In this document: piece after piece, positions 9,477 through 17,364 of the stretch
Layout of the letters: each line of letters opens with the position of its first letter
Numbering within the stretch: position 1 is the first letter of the stretch
NCBI GenBank assembly: GCA_017454945.1
Contig: JAFTCA010000017.1
Location: 1-50,892, forward strand
DNA: 50,892 nucleotides
Direction of reading: 5' to 3'
Source: Bacteroidales bacterium
Lineage (GTDB): Bacteria > Bacteroidota > Bacteroidia > Bacteroidales > WCHB1-69
The notes under the pieces: model-generated
The model's database searches: none
What the model was told of the DNA's origin: nothing
The model's input: only the letters and a program-made list of their open reading frames with translations
Position numbers and translations under genes: made by a program

Positions 9477-9488
9477 TCTGATTGTTAT

Positions 9489-10952
9489 ATGAAAATGATG
9501 ATGAATAAAATAAGGAGATACTGTCTGTTCCTGCTGGTGGCGTTGAGTGTGGCCGCATGCCACCACGATCCCGATGATACGGGTGCGCGCTTGTCGTTTT
9601 CCTCGTCGCGTGTCACCTTTGATACGGTTTTCACTACGGTAGGTTCTGTGACAAAGTATTTTATGGTTTATAATAACACCGCGACCGACATCTCCACTGA
9701 TATTCTGCTGGCAGGCGGCCCCGCTTCCAATTTCAGCATCAATGTGGATGGCAAGGCTGGTTCCGCTTTCTCGAAAGTGGTGGTGCCCGCCCACGACAGC
9801 CTCTTTGTGCATGTGAAGGTCAATGTGGACCCGGGCAATCAGAATACGCCTTTCCTCATCACCGACTCGGTGGTTTTCTTGGTCAATGGGCGTCAGCAGG
9901 ATGTGGACTTGCTGGCATACGGTCAGGATGCCCACTTCATTGTGGCCGACCAGGGACTGTCGGGCTCGCTGCCCTACAAGGTGGTGGCTGCAGAGCACGA
10001 GGTGACGCACTGGACCAACGACAAGCCCTACGTCATTTACGGCTGGGCGGCAGTCGACTCGCTGGGCACGCTCATCATTGATCCTGGTACGCAAATCTAC
10101 TTCCACGCGGGTGCGGGCCTGTGGGTTTATCGCTACGGCAATATCCAAGTGAACGGCACTGCCGACGAACCCGTGGTTTTCCGCGGCGATCGCAGAGAGA
10201 AATGGTACGACACCGACTATGCCCAGTGGAGTCGCATTTGGATTAACGAAGGCACCCAGGACAATGTGATCAACTATGCCGTCATCACCAATGCGTTCGT
10301 GGGTGTGCAGGTGGAGAGTATGCAAGAGTATCTGGGTAATAAAACCGTGATTAATAATTCGATAATTCAGAATACGGCCAACTCGGGTGTGATTGCCCGC
10401 GGCACCAAAGTGAATATGACCAACTGTCAGATCAGCAATAACGGAGCCTGCTGTGCCCAGTTGGAAATAGGGGAGTATAACCTCACGCACCTGACGATGG
10501 TAAGCTACTTCTCGCAGCAGGCACGCAAATATCCCGCCGTGTATGTGGCCAATGCTTACAATACCTACGATAATAGCGGTAGGGAAGTCTCGATTGTGGG
10601 CAACACATCGCTGTCGGTGGTCAACTCCATTGGCTACGGCAATCAGAAAAACGAAGTGGTCATTGTGGACAAGAGTAGCCAATCGCTGCCATTGCAGATG
10701 AATGTCTCGTTCGAGAACTGCCTTTTCCGATTGGAAGAACAGGGCAGTTGTTTGGATAAATATCGCAGCCAATTTGTTAATTGCCAATTTAATACGGGTA
10801 CAGGATTCGTTAGTAATGACAAGCAGGACTTTAACCTCAAACAAGGCTCTCCCGCTATCGATGCTGGTAAAGTCACTGATGTGCTGATAGACTTGCGTGG
10901 TCGCACCCGCGACGGGCGACCTGATATTGGAGCGTACGAGTATCAGGAGTGA
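9489..10952 (+). CDS. Lipoprotein with right-handed beta-helix
   Basis: 487 residues. The N-terminus is a lipoprotein signal (LFLLVALSVAAC, Cys24), so the mature protein is probably membrane anchored. Residues about 30-150 are beta-rich with an Ig-like pattern (FDTVFTTVGSVTKYFMVYNNTATDI). Residues about 180-440 show the parallel beta-helix pattern: LIIDPGTQIYF, GNIQVNGTADEPVVFRGD, VINYAVITNAFVGVQVES, INNSIIQNTANSGVIARGT. The C-terminus, SPAIDAGKVTDVLIDLRGRTRDG followed by DIGAYEYQ, is the closing motif of choice-of-anchor Q-type helix proteins. No catalytic residues can be assigned. Several Met codons lie at the start (9489, 9495-9504); the first is taken here. A 522-codon antisense frame over this gene is a coding shadow. 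Confidence 0.8.
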   Translation: MKMMMNKIRRYCLFLLVALSVAACHHDPDDTGARLSFSSSRVTFDTVFTTVGSVTKYFMVYNNTATDISTDILLAGGPASNFSINVDGKAGSAFSKVVVPAHDSLFVHVKVNVDPGNQNTPFLITDSVVFLVNGRQQDVDLLAYGQDAHFIVADQGLSGSLPYKVVAAEHEVTHWTNDKPYVIYGWAAVDSLGTLIIDPGTQIYFHAGAGLWVYRYGNIQVNGTADEPVVFRGDRREKWYDTDYAQWSRIWINEGTQDNVINYAVITNAFVGVQVESMQEYLGNKTVINNSIIQNTANSGVIARGTKVNMTNCQISNNGACCAQLEIGEYNLTHLTMVSYFSQQARKYPAVYVANAYNTYDNSGREVSIVGNTSLSVVNSIGYGNQKNEVVIVDKSSQSLPLQMNVSFENCLFRLEEQGSCLDKYRSQFVNCQFNTGTGFVSNDKQDFNLKQGSPAIDAGKVTDVLIDLRGRTRDGRPDIGAYEYQE

Positions 10953-10955
10953 GTT

Positions 10956-11004
10956 GAGAACGGAGAACTGAGAACGGAGAACTGAAAGTTGAAAACTGAA
11001 AACG
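10956..11004. repeat. Seven-unit heptamer tandem repeat
   Basis: Seven contiguous 7-base units start 3 bases after a stop codon: gagaacg, gagaact, gagaacg, gagaact, gaaagtt, gaaaact, gaaaacg. The alternating first four copies suggest duplication of a 14-base pair of units. Confidence 0.85.
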
Positions 11005-11007
11005 GGG

Positions 11008-11140
11008 TTCCTTCGCACGCTTCGCGTGCTCGGAATGACGCCGATTCATTAGGATGTTTTGCGGCGGCAGTTTGCATAATCGTATACGTAAGTCTTGGGT
11101 GCCGCCGCTAATTTTACCAACGAAGGAATCTCGAATGGTA
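11008..11140. other. Nested inverted repeats in a 335-base intergenic region
   Basis: The gap 10953-11287 holds no credible gene. After the heptamer block come outer arms TTCCTTCG (11008-11015) and CGAAGGAA (11121-11128). Inside them lie a small perfect hairpin GCACGC-ttc-GCGTGC (11015-11029) and a 9-base stem GCGGCGGCA (11061-11069) with TGCCGCCGC (11100-11108). A further hairpin AATGG-taat-CCATT follows at about 11134-11147. The layout could be a structured RNA, a miniature element remnant or a processing site; sequence alone does not decide. Confidence 0.45.
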
Positions 11141-11215
11141 ATCCATTCCAACTTGTCTTTTAACACTTTTTCACAATATTATTTTTTTTTAATCCCTTTT
11201 TATAGAAAATTTGTG

Positions 11216-11223
11216 TATCTTTG
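11216..11223 (+). promoter_or_regulatory. -7 element TATCTTTG before the chitobiase-C T9SS protein
   Basis: Exact TAnnTTTG match, 64 bases upstream of the ATG at 11288, in an A/T-rich leader. Confidence 0.55.
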
Positions 11224-11287
11224 CGCTGAAAAGTTTGTGGAATATATTATTCTTAAAACCAATTAATAACTTAAAAATCAAAAAATT

Positions 11288-13291
11288 ATGAAAAAACTTT
11301 ATTCTTTAATGTTGACTATCCTGTTTGTTGGGTTGACATTCTTGGCTCAAGCACAGGATACGATTGCTGCATGGCATTTTCCGTCAGCAACTGCACTGAC
11401 AGCTACGGCTGGTAGTGCTGCCAATGTGGGAGTAGCTACAGTTTCTAACAGCAATGGACAAACTCTTAGCTACACTGCAAGCAGCTTTTCTATTTATTGC
11501 AACACTTGGACTGCAAAAGACGCTCATTGGTTGATTGGACCTCTCAGCTTCGAAGGTTTTACTGGTGATATGAAAGTCCAGTTCCAAGCATGGGGTTCTA
11601 ACACGGGTCCCAAGACTTTCATCTACCAATGCAGAATTGGAAAAGATGGCGAATGGATGACTGGCGGTAAATACGATTTGACTTCTACCCAAAAGACCCT
11701 TGTTGGTCCTATCGAACTTCCTTCAGAGGAATTAGCTGGTCAGAAAGAGGTTTATTTCAGATTGCTGGTTGACCCCACTACCACTGCTATTAATGGTGGT
11801 ACTTTGGCAGAAGGTGGTACAAGCCGTATGGCTGAAATCTTGATTACAGGTAAGGCTGGAGCTCCTGTTGTTACTACCACTGCTGCTCCCGAATTCAATC
11901 CTGAATCACGCACATTCTTCAATCCTTTCGATATGAAGATGACCTGTAAAACTCCGGATGCCGTTATCTATTACACTATGGATGGTACGGTTCCCACCGA
12001 TTCGACTGCAAAAAAATATGATGGCAGTCTGATTCGTATCGATACTACTACCACGGTTAAGGCTTTTGCTGTGGCTGCTGGTATGGATCCTTCAGAAGTT
12101 GTTGAGGCAACTTACACTTTGGCTAAACCCGCTGTTGCTTTCAAGAGCCTCGAAGATGGTGGTACCTACGCAAATCCTATTCACTTGGAAGTAGCCGTTG
12201 AAAACTTCACTATTTGTAATGCAGGTGAAGGTGATGGCTACCTGAAATTTGAATCTCCCATCATTGACGAATTTGCCAAAGCTACTGGCCTTGATACTAT
12301 GATTGGTCTGAAGAACCCCGTATTCTGCGACCAATTCATGTTCGAAACCATGTCTTCATTCCCCATCGTAGTTGAGCCCGGTAAATATACTATCACCGCT
12401 TCGTTGGTTGGTAAGGATTCTGCAGAATTTACCCCCGCTATCGCACAAACCATTACGGTAACTATCATTAACCCCGCCATCGAGACTACCGCTCCCGACA
12501 CATTGATTTGCCTTGCACCAAGGGATCCCGTTATCGTTGCTGTTGCAGGTGTTGGCCTTACCGATTCTATCATGGTGGCTTCTACAAGTGCTGACTTTAT
12601 TCTTATTGATGCAGAAACCTATGACATGGGTTACAGACTTTATTTCCATCCTGATTCAATAAGCCTCTTTGCAGTGATGTATGTGGGATCTGAAGACACT
12701 ACGGTTTTTGCAGACCTGTACTTCATTTCTGGTGAAATTTCTGAAAAGATTGTGATGAACTACGGTTTGGATTGGGATACGCTGCCCGCTCCTGTATTCA
12801 GCATTCCTGAAGGTACCTACACTGAACCTCAAACTGTAGAACTGACTGTCGATGATCCTATTGCAGCTATCTATTACACTCTTGATGGTACTGATCCTGA
12901 CACCAATGATGCTGCTATTTATTACGAAGAACCTATCGAAATCACAGAAACTACTATTGTTAAGGCATACGCATGGTCACCCTATGCATACAGCAGCCCA
13001 GTGGTTGTTGCTAAATATGTCATCGATACTACCAGCACGGGTATAGCTGCTTTCTCTACCGATATGCAAGTATATCCCAACCCCGCAACTTCTTATGTAA
13101 AGGTTGACTTGGGTCAAGCTAGTGCTCAACATGTAGAGGTTATTGGTGTTAACGGTCAGGTTGTTTACACCGCCGAAAACCAAGGCAATAACTTCACCAT
13201 TTCGACGAACAATTTCAGCAACGGTATCTACCTCATCCGCGTTATCACCACCGATAATAAGATGATTGTTAATAAGATTGTGAAGATGTAA
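11288..13291 (+). CDS. Secreted T9SS cargo protein with two chitobiase/beta-hexosaminidase C-terminal-like domains
   Basis: 667 residues. A signal peptide (MKKLYSLML...LAQAQ) leads into a beta-rich N-terminal domain of about 170 residues (DTIAAWHFPS...AEILITGK). Two copies of a CHB_HEX_C_1-type domain follow, recognised by 'AVIYYTMDGTVPTDS' with 'TTVKAFAVAAGMDPSEVVEATYTL' and by 'AAIYYTLDGTDPDTN' with 'TIVKAYAWSPY'. The C-terminus is a type A T9SS sorting domain (VYPNPATSYVKVDL...GIYLIRVITTDNKMIVNKIVKM). No catalytic domain can be named, so this is a surface or released protein of unknown ligand. Codon use (many GGT, GCT, ACT) differs from its G/C-rich neighbours, which may reflect high expression. 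It has its own promoter and terminator. Confidence 0.85.
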   Translation: MKKLYSLMLTILFVGLTFLAQAQDTIAAWHFPSATALTATAGSAANVGVATVSNSNGQTLSYTASSFSIYCNTWTAKDAHWLIGPLSFEGFTGDMKVQFQAWGSNTGPKTFIYQCRIGKDGEWMTGGKYDLTSTQKTLVGPIELPSEELAGQKEVYFRLLVDPTTTAINGGTLAEGGTSRMAEILITGKAGAPVVTTTAAPEFNPESRTFFNPFDMKMTCKTPDAVIYYTMDGTVPTDSTAKKYDGSLIRIDTTTTVKAFAVAAGMDPSEVVEATYTLAKPAVAFKSLEDGGTYANPIHLEVAVENFTICNAGEGDGYLKFESPIIDEFAKATGLDTMIGLKNPVFCDQFMFETMSSFPIVVEPGKYTITASLVGKDSAEFTPAIAQTITVTIINPAIETTAPDTLICLAPRDPVIVAVAGVGLTDSIMVASTSADFILIDAETYDMGYRLYFHPDSISLFAVMYVGSEDTTVFADLYFISGEISEKIVMNYGLDWDTLPAPVFSIPEGTYTEPQTVELTVDDPIAAIYYTLDGTDPDTNDAAIYYEEPIEITETTIVKAYAWSPYAYSSPVVVAKYVIDTTSTGIAAFSTDMQVYPNPATSYVKVDLGQASAQHVEVIGVNGQVVYTAENQGNNFTISTNNFSNGIYLIRVITTDNKMIVNKIVKM

Positions 13292-13315
13292 TTCTTCCCG
13301 TAATATGAAGAAAAA

Positions 13316-13347
13316 AAAGGCTGCTTCAACGAAGCAGCCTTTTTTTA
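13316..13347 (+). terminator. Intrinsic terminator after the chitobiase-C T9SS gene
   Basis: Perfect stem GGCTGCTTC (13319-13327) and GAAGCAGCC (13331-13339) with loop AAC, extended by an A-run on the left and seven T on the right. It lies 25 bases after the stop and is probably active in both directions. Confidence 0.9.
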
Positions 13348-13386
13348 TGGGAAAATTCCTCCCTTCATACTCTCAACAATAAATCG

Positions 13387-13394
13387 TATATTTG
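13387..13394 (+). promoter_or_regulatory. -7 element TATATTTG before the CoA-disulfide reductase gene
   Basis: Exact TAnnTTTG match, 27 bases before the ATG at 13422. Confidence 0.55.
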
Positions 13395-13421
13395 CAAGTT
13401 TAATAACGAATATTGTAGACT

Positions 13422-15110
13422 ATGAAATATGTAATTGTGGGTGGTGTTGCAGGTGGAGCCACGACGGCGGCTCGTTTGCGTCGCTTGGATGAAGATGCCG
13501 AGATTATCATCTTTGAGAAAGGGGCGCACATATCTTACGCTAATTGCGGCTTGCCTTATTACATTGGTGACACCATCAAGGAGCGCAAACAGCTCTTTTT
13601 ACAGACACCCGATTCGTTCGGTGCCCGCTTCAATGTGGATGTGCGTGTCAATACGGAAGTGCTCTCCATCGACCGCCAGAACATGCGTGTGCATGTGCGC
13701 AATGGTCGCACGCAGAAAGAGTACGACGAGTCGTACGACAAGCTGGTGCTCGCTCCGGGGGCTGTGCCAGTACGTCCTGCACTTGATGGTATCGACCTGC
13801 CCCACATCTACACACTGCGCAGCGTGAGTGACACCGACCACATCAAGGAGATGGTGGCCTCGCTGGCTGCACAGACCGTCGGAGCACAACCCACAGCCGT
13901 GGTCGTAGGGGCTGGCTTTGTGGGCTTGGAAATGGTGGAAAACCTTTGTCGTGTCGGCTTCCACGTGTCGCTGGTCGAGATGGCCGACTACATTATGCCG
14001 ATGGCCGACTATCCCGTAGCAGCGCCCGTGCAGAGCCACCTGCGCGCCAAGGGAGTGACCCTCTATCTGCGCAACAGCGTGACGGCATTCGCCGAGCAAA
14101 ACGGCAAAACCGAAGTGCACCTGCGTAGTGGGGAAACGCTGAGGGCCGACATTGTGCTGCTGAGCGTGGGGGTGAAGCCGCTGACCGACTTGCCTCGTCA
14201 GGCGGGCCTCGAACTCGGCGAGCGTGGCGGCATCAAGGTTAATGGCTATATGCAGACCTCTGACCCCAACATCTACGCCGTAGGCGATGCTGTGGAATTC
14301 CCGCACCCGCTGACAGGACGGAGCACGCTCTGCTATCTGGCGGGCCCTGCCAACAAACAGGCCCGCATCTGTGCCGACAATCTGGTGCTGGGCAATGTGA
14401 AACAGTACAAGGGCTCCGTCGGCACGGCCATCGCTAAGGTGTTCGATATGACCATCGGTGTGACAGGCCTGTCGGAGAACTACCTCAAACAGAACGGAAT
14501 ATCGTACCAGACGGCAGTTATCCATGCCGCCTCGCACGCTTCCTATTATCCTGATGCCCATCAGATGGTGCTCAAAATCAACTTCAATCCAACAACTGGT
14601 CAGCTGCTCGGCGGCCAGGCTGCTGGCTTTGAGGGTGTGGACAAGCGCGTGGATATGATGGCGTCGGTCATCTCAGCACAAGGAACCGTCTATGACCTGA
14701 TAGACATAGAACACGCTTACGCACCGCCCTTCTCGTCGGCCAAGGACCCTGCGACGGTGGCTGGCTATGTGGCCGAAAACATCCTCACAGGCAAGATGTT
14801 TCCAATGAGTTGGAGCGATTTGAAACAGCGGATTGATGACGGTGATGACGACTTGTTTGTGATAGATGTGCGCAGCGCTCTTGAGTGCAAACAGGGCATG
14901 ATTCCTGGTGCCGTTAACTATCCGCTGGATGAACTGCGCGAGTTCTTGGATGAGATCCCTACCGATAAAACTATCGTAACCTATTGTGCCATAGGTCTCC
15001 GCAGCTATCTGGCCGCCCGTATTCTGGTGCAGTCGGGCTTCGAGAAAGTATACACGCTTTCAGGAGGCTATAGGACTTATTCACAATGTGTTGCCGAATT
15101 GAACAAATGA
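13422..15110 (+). CDS. CoA-disulfide reductase-like flavoprotein fused to a rhodanese domain
   Basis: 562 residues. The N-terminal FAD-binding Rossmann motif is VIVGGVAGGATTAARLRR. The single redox-active cysteine is Cys42 in SYANCGLPYYIG, typical of the CoADR/NADH oxidase/persulfide reductase group. A second nucleotide-binding motif (AVVVGAGFVGLEMVENL) lies near residue 160 and the FAD-contact motif 'IYAVGDAVEF' near 285. From about 465 to the end is a rhodanese domain (LFVIDVRSALECKQGMIPGAVNYP) with active-site loop CAIGLRS and Cys522. Known relatives reduce CoA disulfide or CoA/glutathione persulfides, and the rhodanese part suggests sulfane sulfur handling. The stop overlaps the next start (ATGA at 15107-15110), coupling it to gldD. 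Confidence 0.9.
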   Translation: MKYVIVGGVAGGATTAARLRRLDEDAEIIIFEKGAHISYANCGLPYYIGDTIKERKQLFLQTPDSFGARFNVDVRVNTEVLSIDRQNMRVHVRNGRTQKEYDESYDKLVLAPGAVPVRPALDGIDLPHIYTLRSVSDTDHIKEMVASLAAQTVGAQPTAVVVGAGFVGLEMVENLCRVGFHVSLVEMADYIMPMADYPVAAPVQSHLRAKGVTLYLRNSVTAFAEQNGKTEVHLRSGETLRADIVLLSVGVKPLTDLPRQAGLELGERGGIKVNGYMQTSDPNIYAVGDAVEFPHPLTGRSTLCYLAGPANKQARICADNLVLGNVKQYKGSVGTAIAKVFDMTIGVTGLSENYLKQNGISYQTAVIHAASHASYYPDAHQMVLKINFNPTTGQLLGGQAAGFEGVDKRVDMMASVISAQGTVYDLIDIEHAYAPPFSSAKDPATVAGYVAENILTGKMFPMSWSDLKQRIDDGDDDLFVIDVRSALECKQGMIPGAVNYPLDELREFLDEIPTDKTIVTYCAIGLRSYLAARILVQSGFEKVYTLSGGYRTYSQCVAELNK

Positions 15111-15691
15111 TTATGAGACGACTTTGTTTGTTTTTGATAGCCATGCTGATGCTGGCCTCTTGTGTGAAAAAAGAGGAGAATGTTGCCCCTAAGCCGCGCG
15201 GCTTCTTTCGCATCGACCTGCCCGAACACGCTTATCAGAAGCTGGATACGGTGCTTCCTTTCACATTCGACTATTCACAGTATGCAGTCTGCACTTTTGA
15301 GGATAAGGATAGCGGCCGCTACTGGATTAACATTACTTATCCGAAATATAATGTGGCGTTGAAAATGAGCTACTTGACACTTCACAATGATTTGCGAGAT
15401 ATGGTCGTTGCGGAGGAGAAGATGGTGCAGTTCCATTATGTGAAGGCCGACGATGTGGAATATTCGGTCGTCATGGACCCCACAGCGCATGTTTATGGCA
15501 AGATTTATGATATTAAGGGTAGGGATGTGGCATGCCCGTTCCAGTTCTGGCTCACCGACAGTGTGCGCCACTACTTGCGTTCATCGCTCTATTTCAACTG
15601 CGTGCCCGAAAATGACTCCTTGCGCCCCGTGATCGACTACATTCGCGAAGACGCCATGGCAATGATTAATTCGTTCCAATGGAAAAAATAA
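15107..15691 (+). CDS. gldD: Gliding motility/T9SS-associated lipoprotein GldD
   Basis: 194 residues from the ATG that overlaps the upstream stop; an ATG 6 bases later (15113) is an equally good start. A lipoprotein signal ends in LMLASC. The GldD pattern is clear: KPRGFFRIDLPEHAYQ, then YWINITYPKYNVALKMSY, then 'DVACPFQFWLTDSVRHYLRSSLYFN' and a terminal SFQWKK. GldD is a lipoprotein needed for gliding and linked to T9SS function in flavobacteria; non-gliding Bacteroidales also keep it. Here it is not beside other gld genes. Confidence 0.85.
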   Translation: MIMRRLCLFLIAMLMLASCVKKEENVAPKPRGFFRIDLPEHAYQKLDTVLPFTFDYSQYAVCTFEDKDSGRYWINITYPKYNVALKMSYLTLHNDLRDMVVAEEKMVQFHYVKADDVEYSVVMDPTAHVYGKIYDIKGRDVACPFQFWLTDSVRHYLRSSLYFNCVPENDSLRPVIDYIREDAMAMINSFQWKK

Positions 15692-15698
15692 ATGGATT

Positions 15699-15781
15699 CA
15701 GAGAACAGAGAACAGAGAACAAAGAACAGAGAACAAATAATTATACATTGTAAATTGTAAATTGTAAATTGTAAATTGTAA
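15699..15781. repeat. Two consecutive heptamer tandem arrays upstream of rbfA
   Basis: First array 15699-15733: cagagaa, cagagaa, cagagaa, caaagaa, cagagaa (five units). Second array 15747-15781: attgtaa five times, nearly perfect, ending 6 bases before the rbfA ATG. Together they make up almost all of the gap between gldD and rbfA. Units in the second array recur at 28949-28983 and 50812-50825. Confidence 0.9.
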
Positions 15782-15786
15782 ATTGA

Positions 15787-16122
15787 ATGGACACCACCCG
15801 ACAACAAAAAATCAGCCGTTTGATACAAAAGGAACTGTCAGAAATCTTCTTGCAAGATGGTCTGCCGGTTTATGGTTGTATGATTACTGTGACCAAGACC
15901 ACGGTCACGAAGGACCTATCGATAGCAAGGTCTTATCTCAGCATTTTCAATGCCGAGGATACCGATGCGGCCATTCAACAAGTGAGAGCCAACACCAAGG
16001 ATATCCGTTACCGTTTGGGTGTCAAAGTGCGAAACCAGTTGCGCGTAATTCCGCAGTTGGAGTTCTTCGTTGACGATTCGCTGGATTATGCTGAAAATAT
16101 TGAACGCCTTTTAAAACAATAA
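15787..16122 (+). CDS. rbfA: Ribosome-binding factor A
   Basis: 111 residues, the usual RbfA length. It binds the 30S subunit and helps mature the 5' end of 16S rRNA. The KH-like fold pattern is present: RQQKISRLIQKELSEIF at the start, ITVTKTTVTKDLSIARSYLSIF in the middle, and RNQLRVIPQLEFFVDDSLDYAENIERLL at the end. The ATG sits directly after a run of attgtaa repeats, so changes in repeat number would alter its leader. The LolC/E-like permease starts 6 bases after the stop. Confidence 0.93.
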   Translation: MDTTRQQKISRLIQKELSEIFLQDGLPVYGCMITVTKTTVTKDLSIARSYLSIFNAEDTDAAIQQVRANTKDIRYRLGVKVRNQLRVIPQLEFFVDDSLDYAENIERLLKQ

Positions 16123-16128
16123 GATACA

Positions 16129-17364
16129 TTGGATTTGCATCGTGTTAAAACGGCTTTTTATGTGGCTTTGAGATATCTCTTCTCAAAGAAGAAGCACAAT
16201 ATTATCAACATTGTGGCTATCATCTCCACATTGGGCATCATGGCCAGTGCGGCGGCACTCATCATCGTGCTCTCCGTATTCAACGGCATGGAAACCTTGA
16301 TAGCAGGCAGTTTTAACACTTTCAACCCAGACTTCACCATCACGGCTGCCGAGGGTAAGTCGTTTGCGGTGGACAGTTTCCCTACGCAAGAGGTTCGGGC
16401 CATACAAGGTGTGGCATCGGTGCAGGAGGTGGTGTCCGACATGACGCTGGTAACCTACGAAGAGAAGCAGATGCTGGTGCGTCTGAAGGGCGTGGCTCCG
16501 TCGTACCCGGCAGTGCGCCAATGGGAACCGCTGGCCATTGACGGCACTTTCGATCTGACGTACCAACAGTGCGATTATGCCGCTATCGGCGCTATTGCCG
16601 CCGGCATGCTGCAGATTAACCTCAACAGCCTCGAGCGCCTCAACTTCTATTATCCGAAGAGAACCAAGAAGAATCTTGCCAATCCTGCCGATGCCTTCAA
16701 CAAGCGGACGCTGCCTGTCTCTGGTGTGTTTTCGACCAATACGGCCTACGATGAGCAGTATGTCTTCTGTCCTATCGATTTTGCCCGTGAGCTGATGCGC
16801 TACGAGGGCGAAGTGACGTCGATGGAGGTGCTACTCAATGGCAGTAAGGATTATCGTGCAGTACAGCAGAGCCTTGAGAAGCTTCTCGGCAATCGTTTTA
16901 TCGTCAAAAACCAATACCAGCAAGAGGCTTTGCTATTTAAAACAATGAAGTCGGAAAAACTCATCATCTTTTTCATTTTGGCATTTATCCTGATCGTGGC
17001 TATCTTCAACATTATAGGCACTTTAGGAATGCTGATCGTGGAAAAGAAGACCGACATCTCCGTTTTGCAGAGCTTGGGTGCCGATCATGGCCTCATTCGG
17101 CAGGTATTCATCTGGGAGGGTCTGCTCATTTCGATGTTGGGCGGCCTGATTGGCATGGTGATAGGCTTTGTGGTATGCTGGGCGCAGCAGACCTTCCACC
17201 TTATCACCTTTGGCTCACCAGAGGCCAGCTATGTTGTAAGTTACTATCCTGTAGCTATGTCGTGGACCGACTTTCTGGTGGTGTTCCTGTCCGTAGTAGT
17301 CATTAGCCTCATCACATCGCTGCTATCGACCAGAGCGATTAAATATGAAAAATACGCCTTATGA
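16129..17364 (+). CDS. LolC/E-like ABC transporter permease
   Basis: 411 residues. Four membrane segments are visible: one after the conserved YLFSKKKHNIINIVAIISTLGIMASAAALIIVLSV start (about 22-50), and three in the C-terminal third (IIFFILAFILIVAIFNIIGTL, MLGGLIGMVIGFVVCWA, DFLVVFLSVVVISLITSLL). The large periplasmic domain lies between them. This FtsX/MacB topology and the N-terminal motif match the lipoprotein-releasing permeases LolC/LolE. No ATG is available at the right place: the frame begins at TTG 16129 or TTG 16135. A matching LolD-type ATPase is encoded at 36049, 19 kb away. The stop overlaps the porZ start (ATGA). Confidence 0.85.
   Translation: MDLHRVKTAFYVALRYLFSKKKHNIINIVAIISTLGIMASAAALIIVLSVFNGMETLIAGSFNTFNPDFTITAAEGKSFAVDSFPTQEVRAIQGVASVQEVVSDMTLVTYEEKQMLVRLKGVAPSYPAVRQWEPLAIDGTFDLTYQQCDYAAIGAIAAGMLQINLNSLERLNFYYPKRTKKNLANPADAFNKRTLPVSGVFSTNTAYDEQYVFCPIDFARELMRYEGEVTSMEVLLNGSKDYRAVQQSLEKLLGNRFIVKNQYQQEALLFKTMKSEKLIIFFILAFILIVAIFNIIGTLGMLIVEKKTDISVLQSLGADHGLIRQVFIWEGLLISMLGGLIGMVIGFVVCWAQQTFHLITFGSPEASYVVSYYPVAMSWTDFLVVFLSVVVISLITSLLSTRAIKYEKYAL

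Noticed and set aside
9450..11018. 522-codon open frame on the minus strand over the beta-helix lipoprotein gene
   Set aside because: It is antisense to a gene with a signal peptide and clear domain motifs, shows no recognisable motif, starts inside the repeat block and is explained by codon bias of the sense gene.
13599..14561. 320-codon minus-strand frame within the CoA-disulfide reductase gene
   Set aside because: Antisense to conserved FAD/NAD-binding motifs; no motif of its own.
15699..15781. CRISPR-like array
   Set aside because: Units are 7 bases with no spacers; this is a simple tandem repeat. No cas genes are in the window.
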